Positions 24,481-36,720 of a stretch of 60,623 nucleotides of DNA are shown piece by piece. Source of the stretch: Bradyrhizobium campsiandrae (GTDB lineage Bacteria > Pseudomonadota > Alphaproteobacteria > Rhizobiales > Xanthobacteraceae). Position 1 is the first letter of the stretch, and each line of letters opens with the position of its first letter. The notes below the pieces were generated by a model. It saw only the letters and a list, made by a program, of their open reading frames with translations, was not told the DNA's origin and did no database searches. The stretch is from the NCBI RefSeq assembly GCF_014529705.1, contig NZ_JAANIH010000055.1:1-60623 (forward strand), written 5' to 3'. The translations under genes were made by a program, and so were the position numbers.

Positions 24481-27144
24481 GTGGGACCCGTCGTGCTGCA
24501 AAAACTCTCCACCTATCGAAAGAAGCGTGATTTCGAGAAGACACCCGAACCGTCGGGCAAGACGGCGGTGGCGCCCTCCAAACAGCGCCGCTTCGTGATC
24601 CAGAAGCACGATGCGACACGGCTGCATTACGATCTCAGGCTCGAGTTCGACGGCGTGTTCAAATCCTGGGCCGTGACGAAAGGGCCATCCCTCAACCCGC
24701 AGGACAAGCGGCTGGCGGTGGAAGTCGAGGACCATCCGCTCGACTATGGCGATTTCGAAGGTACGATTCCCGAGGGGCAATATGGCGGCGGCACGGTGAT
24801 GCTGTGGGACCGCGGCACCTGGGAGGCCGATGATCCCGAAGCCGGCTTTAGGAAGGGCGACCTCAAGTTCACGCTCCACGGTGAGAAGCTGCATGGCAGC
24901 TGGGTGCTGGTGCGGATGCGCAACCGCGGCGGCGAGAAGCGCACCAACTGGCTGCTGATCAAGCACCGCGACGACTATGCCAGCGAGGACGAGGACATTT
25001 TGGCGGAGGACAAGTCCGTGGCCTCCGGCCGTGCCATGGAACAGATCGCAAGCGGCAAGGGCCGCGCGCCAAAACCGTTCATGCTGGCGAAGGGTACGGG
25101 CAAGGCCGATGCGGTCTGGCAATCCAATCGCGCCGAGGAGAGCAAGGGACGCACCGTCAAGCCGGCCCCGCGCACGGCGTTGAAGCGCGGCAAGACCTCG
25201 AAAAGCCGGGCGACGAGCGCGACGCCGGCCAAGAAGGTCTCGCAGATGCCGGATTTCGTCGCGCCGCAGCTCTGCACGCCGGTCGAACGGCCGCCCGCCG
25301 CCGACGGCTGGTGCCACGAGATCAAATTCGACGGCTACCGCGTCCAGCTCCGCGTCGAGGACGGCGAGGCGACCTTGAAGACGCGCAAAGGCCTCGACTG
25401 GACCGACAAGTTCGCGTCGATCGCGAAGGAGGCGGGTGGCCTGCCAGACGCGTTGATCGACGGCGAGATCGTTGCGCTCGACCACAACGGCGCGCCAAAT
25501 TTCTCCTCGTTGCAAGCCGCCTTGTCGGATGGCAAGGATGAGGATCTGATCTTTTTTGCCTTCGACCTGCTGTTCGCCGAGGGCCTGGACTATCGCCGGC
25601 TGCCGCTCGGCGAGCGCAAGAACCGGCTGAAGGATTTGCTGGGCGCGCGCAGGAAGAAGGCGAGCCAGATCCGCTATGTCGAGCATTTCGAGAGCGGCGG
25701 CGATGCGGTGCTGCAATCGGCCTGCAATCTGGAGCTCGAAGGCGTGGTCTCGAAGAAGCTCGACGCGCCGTACCGGTCGGGCCGTACCGAGAGCTGGACC
25801 AAGGCGAAGTGTCGCGCGGGACATGAGGTCGTGATCGGCGGCTACAAGACCACCAATGGAAAGTTCCGCTCGCTGATGGCGGGCGTGCATCGAGACGATC
25901 ATCTCGCCTTCGTCGGCATGGTCGGGACCGGATTTGGCGCCGACAAGGTCAAGCGCATCATGCCGTCGCTGAAGGCCATGGAGGCCAAGGAAAGTCCCTT
26001 CGGCGGCAAGAATGCGCCGAGGAAGACGCGCGACGTGCATTGGCTGAAGCCGGAGCTCGTTGCCGAGATCGAGTTCGCCGGCTTCACCGCCGACGGCAAT
26101 ATCCGCCAGGCCGCCTTCAAGGGCCTGCGGCAGGACAAGCCTGCCGTAGAGGTCGAGGCGGAGACGCCCGTGGATACCAAGCTTGCGCAGCCTTCCGTCG
26201 GAAAGCGCGCGCCAGCGCAACCGGCGAAAGGGAAGGGTACCGCCGAAGTCATGGGCGTCGTCATCTCGAAGCCCGAGAAGGAGCTATGGCCTGACGGCGG
26301 CGACGGCGAGGGCGTCACGAAGCTGGATCTCGCGCGCTATTTCGAGGCCGTCGGCGCCTGGATGATCGAACATCTGAAGGGCCGTCCCTGCTCGCTCCTG
26401 CGTGCGCCCGACGGCATCGTCGGCGAGAAATTTTTCCAGCGCCATGCCATGCAGGGCACGTCGAACCTGCTCGAGCTCGCCAAGGTCTCCGGCGATCGAA
26501 AGCCTTACTTGCAGATCGATCGCGTCGAGGGCCTCGCTGCGGTCGCGCAGATTGGGGGCGTCGAACTGCATCCCTGGAATTGCGCGCCTGACGCCTATGA
26601 CACGCCGGGCCGCCTGGTATTCGATCTTGATCCCGCGCCCGACGTGAAGTTCGCCGATGTCGTCGAGGCGGCGAAGGAGATGCGGCAGCGGCTCACTGAC
26701 GTCGGCATGGAGAGCTTCTGCAAGACCACCGGCGGCAAGGGTCTCCACGTCGTGGTGCCACTGCTCCACGGCGCCCGCGACAAGGTCAGCTGGAAGGAAG
26801 CCAAAGCCTTCGCGCAAGGCGTCTGCCAATGGATGGCCGATGACGATCCCGAACGCTACCTGCTCAACATGTCCAAGAAGCTGCGCAACGGAAAGATCTT
26901 TCTTGACTATCTGCGCAATGATCGCATGTCGACGGCGGTGGCCCCGTTGTCGCCGCGTGCGCGCGACGGCGCCACGGTGTCCATGCCGGTGACCTGGGCG
27001 CAAGTGAAGAGCGATCTCGATCCCAAGCGCTACACAGTGCGGACGGTGCCGGGCCTGCTGGCGCGGTCGAAGGCATGGGAGGGCTATGACGATGCGGCCG
27101 CGTCGATCAAGGCGGCGATGAAGCAGCTGGCCGCGAAGAAGTAG
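24481..27144 (+). CDS. ligD: LigD, multifunctional ATP-dependent DNA ligase
   Basis: This 887-residue protein has three domains in order: an N-terminal phosphoesterase (RLHYDLRLE near residue 45, later GTIPEGQYGGGTV), a central ligase with the nucleotidyl motif EIKFDGYR and Lys282, and a C-terminal primase-polymerase (FDLDPAP, GGKGLHVVVPL, FLDYLRNDRMSTAVAP). Linkers are Lys-rich. With Ku it repairs double-strand breaks by processing, filling and sealing ends. The start is the GTG at 24481 after AGAGGAT; GTG at 24493 is an alternative. Confidence 0.97.
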   Translation: MGPVVLQKLSTYRKKRDFEKTPEPSGKTAVAPSKQRRFVIQKHDATRLHYDLRLEFDGVFKSWAVTKGPSLNPQDKRLAVEVEDHPLDYGDFEGTIPEGQYGGGTVMLWDRGTWEADDPEAGFRKGDLKFTLHGEKLHGSWVLVRMRNRGGEKRTNWLLIKHRDDYASEDEDILAEDKSVASGRAMEQIASGKGRAPKPFMLAKGTGKADAVWQSNRAEESKGRTVKPAPRTALKRGKTSKSRATSATPAKKVSQMPDFVAPQLCTPVERPPAADGWCHEIKFDGYRVQLRVEDGEATLKTRKGLDWTDKFASIAKEAGGLPDALIDGEIVALDHNGAPNFSSLQAALSDGKDEDLIFFAFDLLFAEGLDYRRLPLGERKNRLKDLLGARRKKASQIRYVEHFESGGDAVLQSACNLELEGVVSKKLDAPYRSGRTESWTKAKCRAGHEVVIGGYKTTNGKFRSLMAGVHRDDHLAFVGMVGTGFGADKVKRIMPSLKAMEAKESPFGGKNAPRKTRDVHWLKPELVAEIEFAGFTADGNIRQAAFKGLRQDKPAVEVEAETPVDTKLAQPSVGKRAPAQPAKGKGTAEVMGVVISKPEKELWPDGGDGEGVTKLDLARYFEAVGAWMIEHLKGRPCSLLRAPDGIVGEKFFQRHAMQGTSNLLELAKVSGDRKPYLQIDRVEGLAAVAQIGGVELHPWNCAPDAYDTPGRLVFDLDPAPDVKFADVVEAAKEMRQRLTDVGMESFCKTTGGKGLHVVVPLLHGARDKVSWKEAKAFAQGVCQWMADDDPERYLLNMSKKLRNGKIFLDYLRNDRMSTAVAPLSPRARDGATVSMPVTWAQVKSDLDPKRYTVRTVPGLLARSKAWEGYDDAAASIKAAMKQLAAKK

Positions 27145-27181
27145 GTCCGTGCGCCGAGGGCGGCTCTCGTAGAACGGCTCT

Positions 27182-27274
27182 CGTAGGGTGGGCAAAGCGA
27201 AGCGTGCCCACCATTTCTTTGTTACAACGAGGGAAGGGTGGGCACGGCGCAAGAGCGCCTTTGCCCACCCTACG
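27182..27274. repeat. palindromic repeat family 2, copy b (after ligD)
   Basis: CGTAGGGTGGGCAAAG is mirrored by CTTTGCCCACCCTACG, with inner AAGCGTGCCCACC and GGGTGGGCACGGC pairing as well. It belongs to the same family as copy a before ku. It lies between convergent ligD and the DUF3309-type gene, where it may end both transcripts. Confidence 0.8.
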
Positions 27275-27285
27275 ACACCTCGTCG

Positions 27286-27450
27286 CTAGATCCGTCCCAT
27301 CAGCAGCAATATCAGCAGAATGACGATGACGAGCCCGAGGCCGCCGCCGCCGTAATAGCCGGTGCCGTAGAACGGGCCGCCGCCGACGCCGCTGAAGCCG
27401 CCGAGCAGCGCGATGACCAAAATGATCAGAATGATCGTACCGATAGACAT
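27286..27450 (-). CDS. DUF3309-family small membrane protein
   Basis: The 54-residue protein begins MSIGTIILIILVIALLGGFS, has a Gly/Tyr-rich middle (GTGYYGGGG) and a second hydrophobic helix ending LLMGRI. Two helices with a Gly-rich loop match DUF3309. Its role is unknown; family members are abundant in rhizobia and often near stress genes, to my recollection. The ATG is preceded by GGAGATTG. It is much shorter than its overlapping ORF would suggest. Confidence 0.85.
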   Translation of the reverse strand: MSIGTIILIILVIALLGGFSGVGGGPFYGTGYYGGGGLGLVIVILLILLLMGRI

Positions 27451-27633
27451 GCCAATCTCCTCCAGCCCTTCGTAGAAAGGGTCGTTGCAACCTGTCCCGT
27501 TGTGCGGGGGCAACTTGCCGCATGTTTTAAAGTTCCGGATTTGGATCGCGACGTCGGGCCTCACCTTGCATGGAACCTTTGCGCATCGGGCCGGCATGAT
27601 TATGTGAGGATCGGTCACCACCGGGCACAGATC

Positions 27634-27951
27634 ATGTCAGCACCGCTTGTCGTTTCTATTCCGCACCGTCTCGGCCGCGAGGAGGCGGTACGCCGGCTCA
27701 AGACCGGGCTTGGCCGTGCCGCGGCCAGCATTCCCGTGATGCAGGTCGAGGAAGAGCGCTGGAGCGGGGATACCATGAACTTCCGCATCCGCGCGCTCGG
27801 GCAGATCGCGAGCGGGCAGGTCGACGTCGCCGACGATCACGTCAAGGTCGAGGTGGTGCTGCCGTGGTTGTTGCAGCGCTTTGCCGAGATGGCGCAGGCA
27901 ACCATCAAGAAGCGCGGACACCTGCTGCTGACCAAGGATGGCGGGAAATAG
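27634..27951 (+). CDS. polyhydroxyalkanoate-granule-type small protein
   Basis: The 105-residue protein has the features of the polyhydroxyalkanoic-acid system family: VSIPHRLGREEAVRRLKTGL near the N terminus, EERWSGDTMNFRIRALGQIA in the middle, and a VEVVLPWLLQRFA helix near the C terminus. Relatives bind granule surfaces or act on PHA synthesis; the exact role is unclear. It starts at ATG and is convergent with treY four bases away, so the two overlap in transcription unless a terminator is present. Confidence 0.8.
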   Translation: MSAPLVVSIPHRLGREEAVRRLKTGLGRAAASIPVMQVEEERWSGDTMNFRIRALGQIASGQVDVADDHVKVEVVLPWLLQRFAEMAQATIKKRGHLLLTKDGGK

Positions 27952-27954
27952 GCG

Positions 27955-30738
<2,784 letters not shown>

Positions 30739-30739
30739 A

Positions 30740-32494
30740 TCAACCTCCGAGATGCCAGACCACCGACCAGGGCGGAAGCCGGTCGCTGGCCGCGCCGCCC
30801 CAGATCGGCGTGCCCGCGTTGCTGCTCGAATGTGTGATGTCCTTGTCCGACAGATTGGCAGTCAGACGCAGCCTGGCGCCGTCGCCCATGAGCCAATGCG
30901 CGGTGAGCAGGCCGCTGTCGGTGACCTCGGCATCGCCGAAGCGCGCTCCCTTCAGCCGCGGCATGATCTCCTTGCGGCGGAGCGCGAGGAGATCACGCAC
31001 CAGCGCAAGTCGCGCCTCCTGCTCCGGCGAGCGGCCGGACCAGTCGAGCACGGCCGATTGCAGCGTGGCCGGGTCGAGCGGGTCCGGCACCTCGTCGCCG
31101 TATTTCGCGTAGGCCCAGGCATATTCCTGCTTGCGTCCCTTGCGCACGGCGTCAGCGAGCCCACCCTGGAAATCGCAGAAGAACGGGAAGGGCACCTTCG
31201 AGCCCCACTCCTCGCCCTGAAACAGCATCGGTACCATCGGCGCGAGCAGCGTCACGGCGAGCGCGGCCTCGATCTGCTCCGGCGAGGCCAGGCTCTCCAG
31301 CCGATCGCCGAGCGGGCGGTTGCCGATCTGGTCGTGGTTCTGCAGGAAGTTGACGAAGGTCGCCGGCGGCAGTTTGCCGCTCGGCTCGCCACGCGGCTTC
31401 TTGCCCCAGAACTCCGAGATCTCACCCTGATAGACGAAGCCGGAGGCAAGTGCACGGGCCAGATCCATGCGTGGGGTCTGGTAGTCGGCATAATAGCCGG
31501 CGTGCTCGCCGGTCAGCATCACATGCCAGACATGGTGATAGTCGTCGTTCCATTGCGCGCGATATTTGCCGTTCGGCGGCTCCTGCGCGGCGTCGAGCAG
31601 GCTGGCGCGATTGTCGCCATTCTCCAGCACGAGATGAATGTGCCGTCCGGTGACCTTGGCGAGCTCGCCCGTGGCGACGCTGAGGTCTTGCAGCATCGAT
31701 TGCTCACCGGGAATCGCCATGATGTGGTTGGCGGCATCTAACCTCAACCCGTCGAACCGATAGTCCGTGAGCCAGGACAGTGCATTCTCGACCGCGAAGG
31801 CGCGGACTTGCGGCGCCCGATAGTCGATCGTACTGCCCCAGGGCGTATGCGCGTCGGTAAAGAAGCTTGGCGCGTAGCGGCCGAGATAGTTTCCTTCCGG
31901 CCCGAAATGATTGTAGACGACGTCCAGAAACACCATCAGCCCGCGCAGATGGGCTGCGTCGATCAGCATCTTCAGGTCTTCTGGCCGGCCATAGGCGCTG
32001 TCCGGCGCGTACCAGAGCACGCCGTCATAGCCCCAGCCGCGACCGCCGGCGAAATCGGCGAGCGGCATCAGCTCAAGCGCGGTGATGCCTGATGCGACCA
32101 GATGATCGAGCTTGTCGATCATGGCGCGGTAGCTGCCTTCACGCGTGAAGGTGCCGACATGGGTCTCGATCAGCACCGTCTCTTCCCAGGGGCGACCGCG
32201 CCAATCTTTCGCGCGCCATGCGAAGGCGTCGTGATCGATCACCTCGCTCGGGCCGAACACATCCTCGGGCTGGAACGCGGAGGCGGGATCGGGCACGTCG
32301 ATCTCGTCATCGATCCTGAATTTGTAGGGGCTGCCAACCCGCAGGCCGCTGATCTCGGCGACAAACCAGCCGTCCTGCCGGCGCTGCATTGCATGCCGTC
32401 GGTTGAGCAGGAGGTCGACGCGGCGCGCGCCCGGCGCCCACAGTCGGAACGACACGCCGTCCTTGGTCGGCTTCGCCCCGAAGGATGGCCTCAT
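30740..32494 (-). CDS. treZ: malto-oligosyltrehalose trehalohydrolase
   Basis: The 584-residue GH13 protein starts MRPSFGAKPTKDGVSFRLWA, with an N-terminal carbohydrate-binding fold and a catalytic barrel: GLRLDAANHIM, HLVLENGDNRASL and LQNHDQIGNRPLG. It hydrolyses maltooligosyl-trehalose to trehalose. The start overlaps the glgX stop by four bases (ATGA), so the longer in-frame ORF upstream is excluded. Together with TreY it forms the TreY/TreZ trehalose route. Confidence 0.96.
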   Translation of the reverse strand: MRPSFGAKPTKDGVSFRLWAPGARRVDLLLNRRHAMQRRQDGWFVAEISGLRVGSPYKFRIDDEIDVPDPASAFQPEDVFGPSEVIDHDAFAWRAKDWRGRPWEETVLIETHVGTFTREGSYRAMIDKLDHLVASGITALELMPLADFAGGRGWGYDGVLWYAPDSAYGRPEDLKMLIDAAHLRGLMVFLDVVYNHFGPEGNYLGRYAPSFFTDAHTPWGSTIDYRAPQVRAFAVENALSWLTDYRFDGLRLDAANHIMAIPGEQSMLQDLSVATGELAKVTGRHIHLVLENGDNRASLLDAAQEPPNGKYRAQWNDDYHHVWHVMLTGEHAGYYADYQTPRMDLARALASGFVYQGEISEFWGKKPRGEPSGKLPPATFVNFLQNHDQIGNRPLGDRLESLASPEQIEAALAVTLLAPMVPMLFQGEEWGSKVPFPFFCDFQGGLADAVRKGRKQEYAWAYAKYGDEVPDPLDPATLQSAVLDWSGRSPEQEARLALVRDLLALRRKEIMPRLKGARFGDAEVTDSGLLTAHWLMGDGARLRLTANLSDKDITHSSSNAGTPIWGGAASDRLPPWSVVWHLGG

Positions 32495-34569
32495 AGCGCC
32501 CCCGCGAAGGCGAGCACGGAGCGCGGCGGCGCCTTGCTGTCGCTTCCGGGTTGGAAATCGATGCTGTTCAGCTTGGCATCCGTCGTGTTCAGGATCTGCT
32601 GCCAGCTCTTGTATTCGGGCATTTTGGGCAATTTGAATGCGATCTCTTCGGGGGCGGCGTTCAATACGATAAAGATCGCCGCGCTGCCCGGTTCCATCGG
32701 TCCCATCACATAAGAGAGGAACCGCCCATCCGGGAAAGTCCAGTCGCTCTCCGTCATCTCGTTGCCTTCCGGCGTCAGCCATAGCGCGCCGTAGGAGATG
32801 CCGTCTTTCGGCCGGCCGTCGAGCCATCGATGGCTGCGAAGTTGCGAGAACTGCCGGCGGATGTCCGCAAGATGAGCAACGAAATCGACCACGTCGTCGC
32901 CGTCCTTGCCGAGATTGTCCCACGAGACCCAGCCGACCTCGTTGTCCTGGCAATAGGCGTTGTTGTTGCCGGATTGCGTGTTACCGACTTCATCGCCGGC
33001 AAGGACCAGCGGTACGCCCTGCGCCAGCATCAGACAAGCCAGCACGTTCTTGCGAAGCTGCCGGCGCAGGCCAAGGATCTTGGGATCATCGGTCGGGCCC
33101 TCGACACCGCAATTGTTGCTGTGGTTGTCGTTTGAGCCGTCGCGATTGCCCTCGCCGTTGGCTTCGTTGTGCTTCTCGTTGTAGCTGAAGAGATCGGCGA
33201 GCGTGAACCCGTCATGCACGGTGATGTGGTTGATGCTGGCGCGCGGTCGCCGTCCGTCATGGTTGAACAGGTCTGAGGACGCCGTCATGCGCCTGGAGAT
33301 GTCGCCGATCAGGCTGCCTTCGCCGCTCCAGTAGCGGCGCATGGCGCTGCGGTAGCGATCGTTCCACTCCGACCATTGCGAGGGGAAGGCGCCGACCTGA
33401 TAGCCGCCGAGGCCAAGGTCCCACGGCTCGGCGACGAGCTTGACTGTGGCGAGCACCGGATCCTGCCGGATCGCGGTGAGGAACGAAATGCCGCGATCGA
33501 AGCCGTTCGGTCCGCGGGCGAGTGTGGTGGCGAGGTCGAATCTGAAGCCGTCGACATGGCAGACCTCGACCCAGTAGCGCAAGCTATCCATCACCATCTG
33601 CAGCACGCGCGGATGGGTCAGGTTCACCGAGGAGCCGCAGCCGGTGAAGTCGTCGTAATAGCGAGGGTTCTCGCGATTCAGCCAGTAATAGGAGGCATTG
33701 TCGATGCCGCGATAGCACAGCGTCGGGCCGAGATGGTTGCCTTCGGCGGTATGGTTGTAGACGACATCCAGCATCACCTCGATGCCGGCATCGTGCAGCC
33801 GCGCGACAGTCGTGCGAAAGGAATCCAGCGCGTTGTCCTGGGCATAGCGCGGCTCGGGTGCGAAGAAGGACAGCGTATTGTAGCCCCAGTAATTGGCGAG
33901 CTTCTTCTCGACCAGGATGCGGTCGTCGACGAAGCTGTGGATCGGCAGCAGTTCGATGGTCGTGACGCCGAGCTTCTTCAGATGCTCGATCATCGCGGGC
34001 GACGACAGCCCGCCATAGGTGCCGCGCAAATTTGGGGGCACGTCGTCCCGCTTCTGCGTCAGGCCCTTGACGTGGGCCTCGTAGATGATCGTGTCTTCCC
34101 AGGCAATGTTGGGCCGGATCTCGCGGCGGCCCCAGTTGAAGGTCTCGTCGACCACGACGGCCTTGGGCATGCCGCGGGCATTGTCGCGCCGGTCAAACGA
34201 CAGATCCTCGCGCGCCGAGCCGGTGCGATAGGCGAAATGTGCATCGCTCCAGACCAGGCGCCCGGCAAGCCGCTTGGCGTAGGGATCGAGCAGCAGCTTG
34301 TTGGCGTTGAAGCGGTGGCCGTGCTCGGGCTCATAGGGGCCGTGCACGCGATAGCCGTAGAGCTGTCCCGGCGAGACGTCGTTGAGATAGCCGTGCCAGA
34401 CGTCCTCGGTTCTTTCTGGCAGCTCGATGCGTTCGAGCTCGCGGCGTCCTTGCGTGTCGAACAGGCACAGCTCAACCTTTTGCGCATGGGCCGAGAACAG
34501 CGCGAAATTGGTGCCGCGTCCGTCCCAGCTTGCACCGAGGCGCGCGGGCGATCCAGTAGTCAGGCGCAT
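32491..34569 (-). CDS. glgX: glycogen debranching enzyme
   Basis: The 692-residue isoamylase-type GH13 enzyme has an N-terminal beta-sandwich (MRLTTGSPARLGASWDGRGT), the GFRFDLATTLARGPNGF motif with the nucleophile, VAEPWDLGLGGYQVG with the acid, and NHITVHDGFTLADLFSYNEK. It removes short branches from alpha-glucan and provides linear chains for TreY. It follows glgB by three bases and overlaps treZ by four, so these genes are tightly coupled. Confidence 0.96.
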   Translation of the reverse strand: MRLTTGSPARLGASWDGRGTNFALFSAHAQKVELCLFDTQGRRELERIELPERTEDVWHGYLNDVSPGQLYGYRVHGPYEPEHGHRFNANKLLLDPYAKRLAGRLVWSDAHFAYRTGSAREDLSFDRRDNARGMPKAVVVDETFNWGRREIRPNIAWEDTIIYEAHVKGLTQKRDDVPPNLRGTYGGLSSPAMIEHLKKLGVTTIELLPIHSFVDDRILVEKKLANYWGYNTLSFFAPEPRYAQDNALDSFRTTVARLHDAGIEVMLDVVYNHTAEGNHLGPTLCYRGIDNASYYWLNRENPRYYDDFTGCGSSVNLTHPRVLQMVMDSLRYWVEVCHVDGFRFDLATTLARGPNGFDRGISFLTAIRQDPVLATVKLVAEPWDLGLGGYQVGAFPSQWSEWNDRYRSAMRRYWSGEGSLIGDISRRMTASSDLFNHDGRRPRASINHITVHDGFTLADLFSYNEKHNEANGEGNRDGSNDNHSNNCGVEGPTDDPKILGLRRQLRKNVLACLMLAQGVPLVLAGDEVGNTQSGNNNAYCQDNEVGWVSWDNLGKDGDDVVDFVAHLADIRRQFSQLRSHRWLDGRPKDGISYGALWLTPEGNEMTESDWTFPDGRFLSYVMGPMEPGSAAIFIVLNAAPEEIAFKLPKMPEYKSWQQILNTTDAKLNSIDFQPGSDSKAPPRSVLAFAGAL

Positions 34570-34572
34570 CGG

Positions 34573-36720
34573 TCAGCTTTCCGGAACGAGGAAGATCGCA
34601 GCGAGCGGCGGAATGGTAAGGCGGAGTTCGGGTGCCGTGCCGGCCACGGTCTGGACCTCACCGATATTGCCGACATTGGTGCCGCCATAATGGGCTGAGT
34701 CCGAGTTGAGTACCTCTCTCCACTTGCCGGCAAAGGGCACGGGGACGCGGTAGTTGCGATAGACGTTGGGCGAGAAGTTGACGACGACGAGACATCGCGC
34801 GTGCTCGTCAAATCCCTTGCGCAGCCAGGCGAACACGTTGCGATTGGCATCGTTGGTGATCAGCCATTCGAAGCCGGCCTGGTCGCAATCCATCTGGTGT
34901 AGCGCCGGCACCGCGCGATAGAGCCGGTTGAGGTCGCGGACCAGGGACTGGATGCCGGAATGATACTTGTATTCGAGCAGGTGCCAGTCGAGCGACTGGT
35001 CGTGATTCCACTCGCGGCTCTGCGCGATCTCGCCGCCCATGAACAGCAGCTTCTTGCCGGGATGGCCGAACATGAAGCTGTAATAGGCACGCAGATTCGC
35101 AAAGCGCTGCCACTCGTCGCCGGGCATGCGGCCCAGGATCGAGCGCTTGCCGTGCACGACCTCGTCATGCGACAGCGGCAGGATGAAGTTCTCCGAGAAG
35201 GCGTAGTGCAGGCCGAACAGGATCTCGCCGTGATGATGCCTGCGGTGGATGGGATCCTTGCTGATGTAATTCAGCGTGTCGTGCATCCAGCCCATGTTCC
35301 ACTTGTAGCCGAAGCCGAGCCCGCCGAATTCGACCGGGCGTGAGACCTGCGGCCATGCGGTGGATTCCTCCGCGGCCGTGGTCGCCTGCGGGAAACGGGC
35401 GAACAATTCGGTGTTGAAGCGGCGCAGGAAGTTGATCGCCTCGATGTTCTCGCGGCCGCCATACTGGTTGGGTATCCAGGCGCCGGGAGGGCGGCTGTAG
35501 TCGAGATAGAGCATGGACGCGACCGCATCGACGCGCAGGCCGTCGATGGCGTAGCGCTCCAGCCAGAACAGCGCATTCGACACCAGGAAGTTCGTCACTT
35601 CGGTGCGGCCGTAATTGTAGATCAGCGTGCCCCAGTCGAGGTGGCGGCCCTGCAGCGGATTGGCGTGCTCGTACAGCGCGGTGCCGTCGAAGCTGCCGAG
35701 CCCGTGCGGATCGTCAGGGAAGTGGCCGGGCACCCAGTCGAGCAGCACGCCGATTCCTTCGCGATGACAGGCATCGATCAGCGCGGCAAAATCCTCCGGG
35801 CTCCCGAAGCGGCTGGTCGGCGCATAGAGGCCGGTCGGCTGGTAGCCCCAGGAGCCGTCGAACGGATGCTCGCTGACGGGCAGGAATTCGAGATGAGTGA
35901 AGCCCATGTCGCGCGCATAGGCCGGCAATTGTTCGGCCAGCTCGCGATAGGTCAGCCATTCGTTGCCGTCCTTGCGCCGCCACGAGCCGAGATGGACCTC
36001 GTAGATCGACATTGGCGCCGACAGCGCATTGATGCCCTCGGGTGCCTGGCGTGGCCGCGGCAGATGCGCCTCGTCGAACACGATGGAGGCCGTCTTCGGT
36101 CGCACCTCGGTGGCAAACGCCATTGGATCGGATTTCAGCGGCAGCAGATGGCCATGCGGGCCGATGATCTCGAACTTGTAGTGATCGCCGGGCTTGGCGT
36201 GCGGAATGAACAATTCCCAATAACCGGCGCCACGCACCCGCATCGGATGACGCCGCCCGTCCCAGAAATTGAAATCGCCGACCACGGACACGCGCCGCGC
36301 GTTCGGCGCCAGCACCACGAAGCCGATGCCGTCGATGCCCTCCAGCCGCATCGGATGTGCGCCGAGCTTGTCATAGAGACGCTGATGGGTGCCTTCGCCG
36401 AGCAAATAGAGGTCGAAATCGGTCAGGATCGGCGGAAACCGATAGGCATCCTCGAACTCGACGACGTTCTCGCCGAATTTGGCGCGGAGCTGATAGCGCC
36501 TGGAGCCGTTGGGCAGGGCGCCGATGAACAGGCCGGAATCGTGGACGCGATCGAGCCTCGCCACCTCGCCGTGCTCACCCACCGCCTCGACATTCGAGGC
36601 CTCCGGCAGGAAGGCACGCACCACGCTCCTTCCGTCCTCGGGATGCAGCCCGAGATAATGGAAGGGGTCGGAGTGGCGGCCCTCGATGATGGCGTAGGCT
36701 TCGGCTGGCAGTTTAGGCAT
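34573..36720 (-). CDS. glgB: 1,4-alpha-glucan branching enzyme
   Basis: The 715-residue enzyme has the N-terminal carbohydrate module (IIEGRHSDPFHYLGLHPEDG), the GH13 catalytic motifs DGLRVDAVASMLYLDYSR, AAEESTAWPQVS and LSHDEVVHGKRS, and the C-terminal all-beta domain. It introduces alpha-1,6 branches. The ATG reading MPKLPAEA is chosen because it overlaps the treS stop by only eight bases; a start six codons earlier is possible. In the GlgE route it would branch the maltose-1-phosphate-derived chains. Confidence 0.96.
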   Translation of the reverse strand: MPKLPAEAYAIIEGRHSDPFHYLGLHPEDGRSVVRAFLPEASNVEAVGEHGEVARLDRVHDSGLFIGALPNGSRRYQLRAKFGENVVEFEDAYRFPPILTDFDLYLLGEGTHQRLYDKLGAHPMRLEGIDGIGFVVLAPNARRVSVVGDFNFWDGRRHPMRVRGAGYWELFIPHAKPGDHYKFEIIGPHGHLLPLKSDPMAFATEVRPKTASIVFDEAHLPRPRQAPEGINALSAPMSIYEVHLGSWRRKDGNEWLTYRELAEQLPAYARDMGFTHLEFLPVSEHPFDGSWGYQPTGLYAPTSRFGSPEDFAALIDACHREGIGVLLDWVPGHFPDDPHGLGSFDGTALYEHANPLQGRHLDWGTLIYNYGRTEVTNFLVSNALFWLERYAIDGLRVDAVASMLYLDYSRPPGAWIPNQYGGRENIEAINFLRRFNTELFARFPQATTAAEESTAWPQVSRPVEFGGLGFGYKWNMGWMHDTLNYISKDPIHRRHHHGEILFGLHYAFSENFILPLSHDEVVHGKRSILGRMPGDEWQRFANLRAYYSFMFGHPGKKLLFMGGEIAQSREWNHDQSLDWHLLEYKYHSGIQSLVRDLNRLYRAVPALHQMDCDQAGFEWLITNDANRNVFAWLRKGFDEHARCLVVVNFSPNVYRNYRVPVPFAGKWREVLNSDSAHYGGTNVGNIGEVQTVAGTAPELRLTIPPLAAIFLVPES

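Noticed and set aside
24472..26220. 582-residue antisense ORF over ligD
   Set aside because: Shadow ORF; the three LigD domains on the plus strand are complete.
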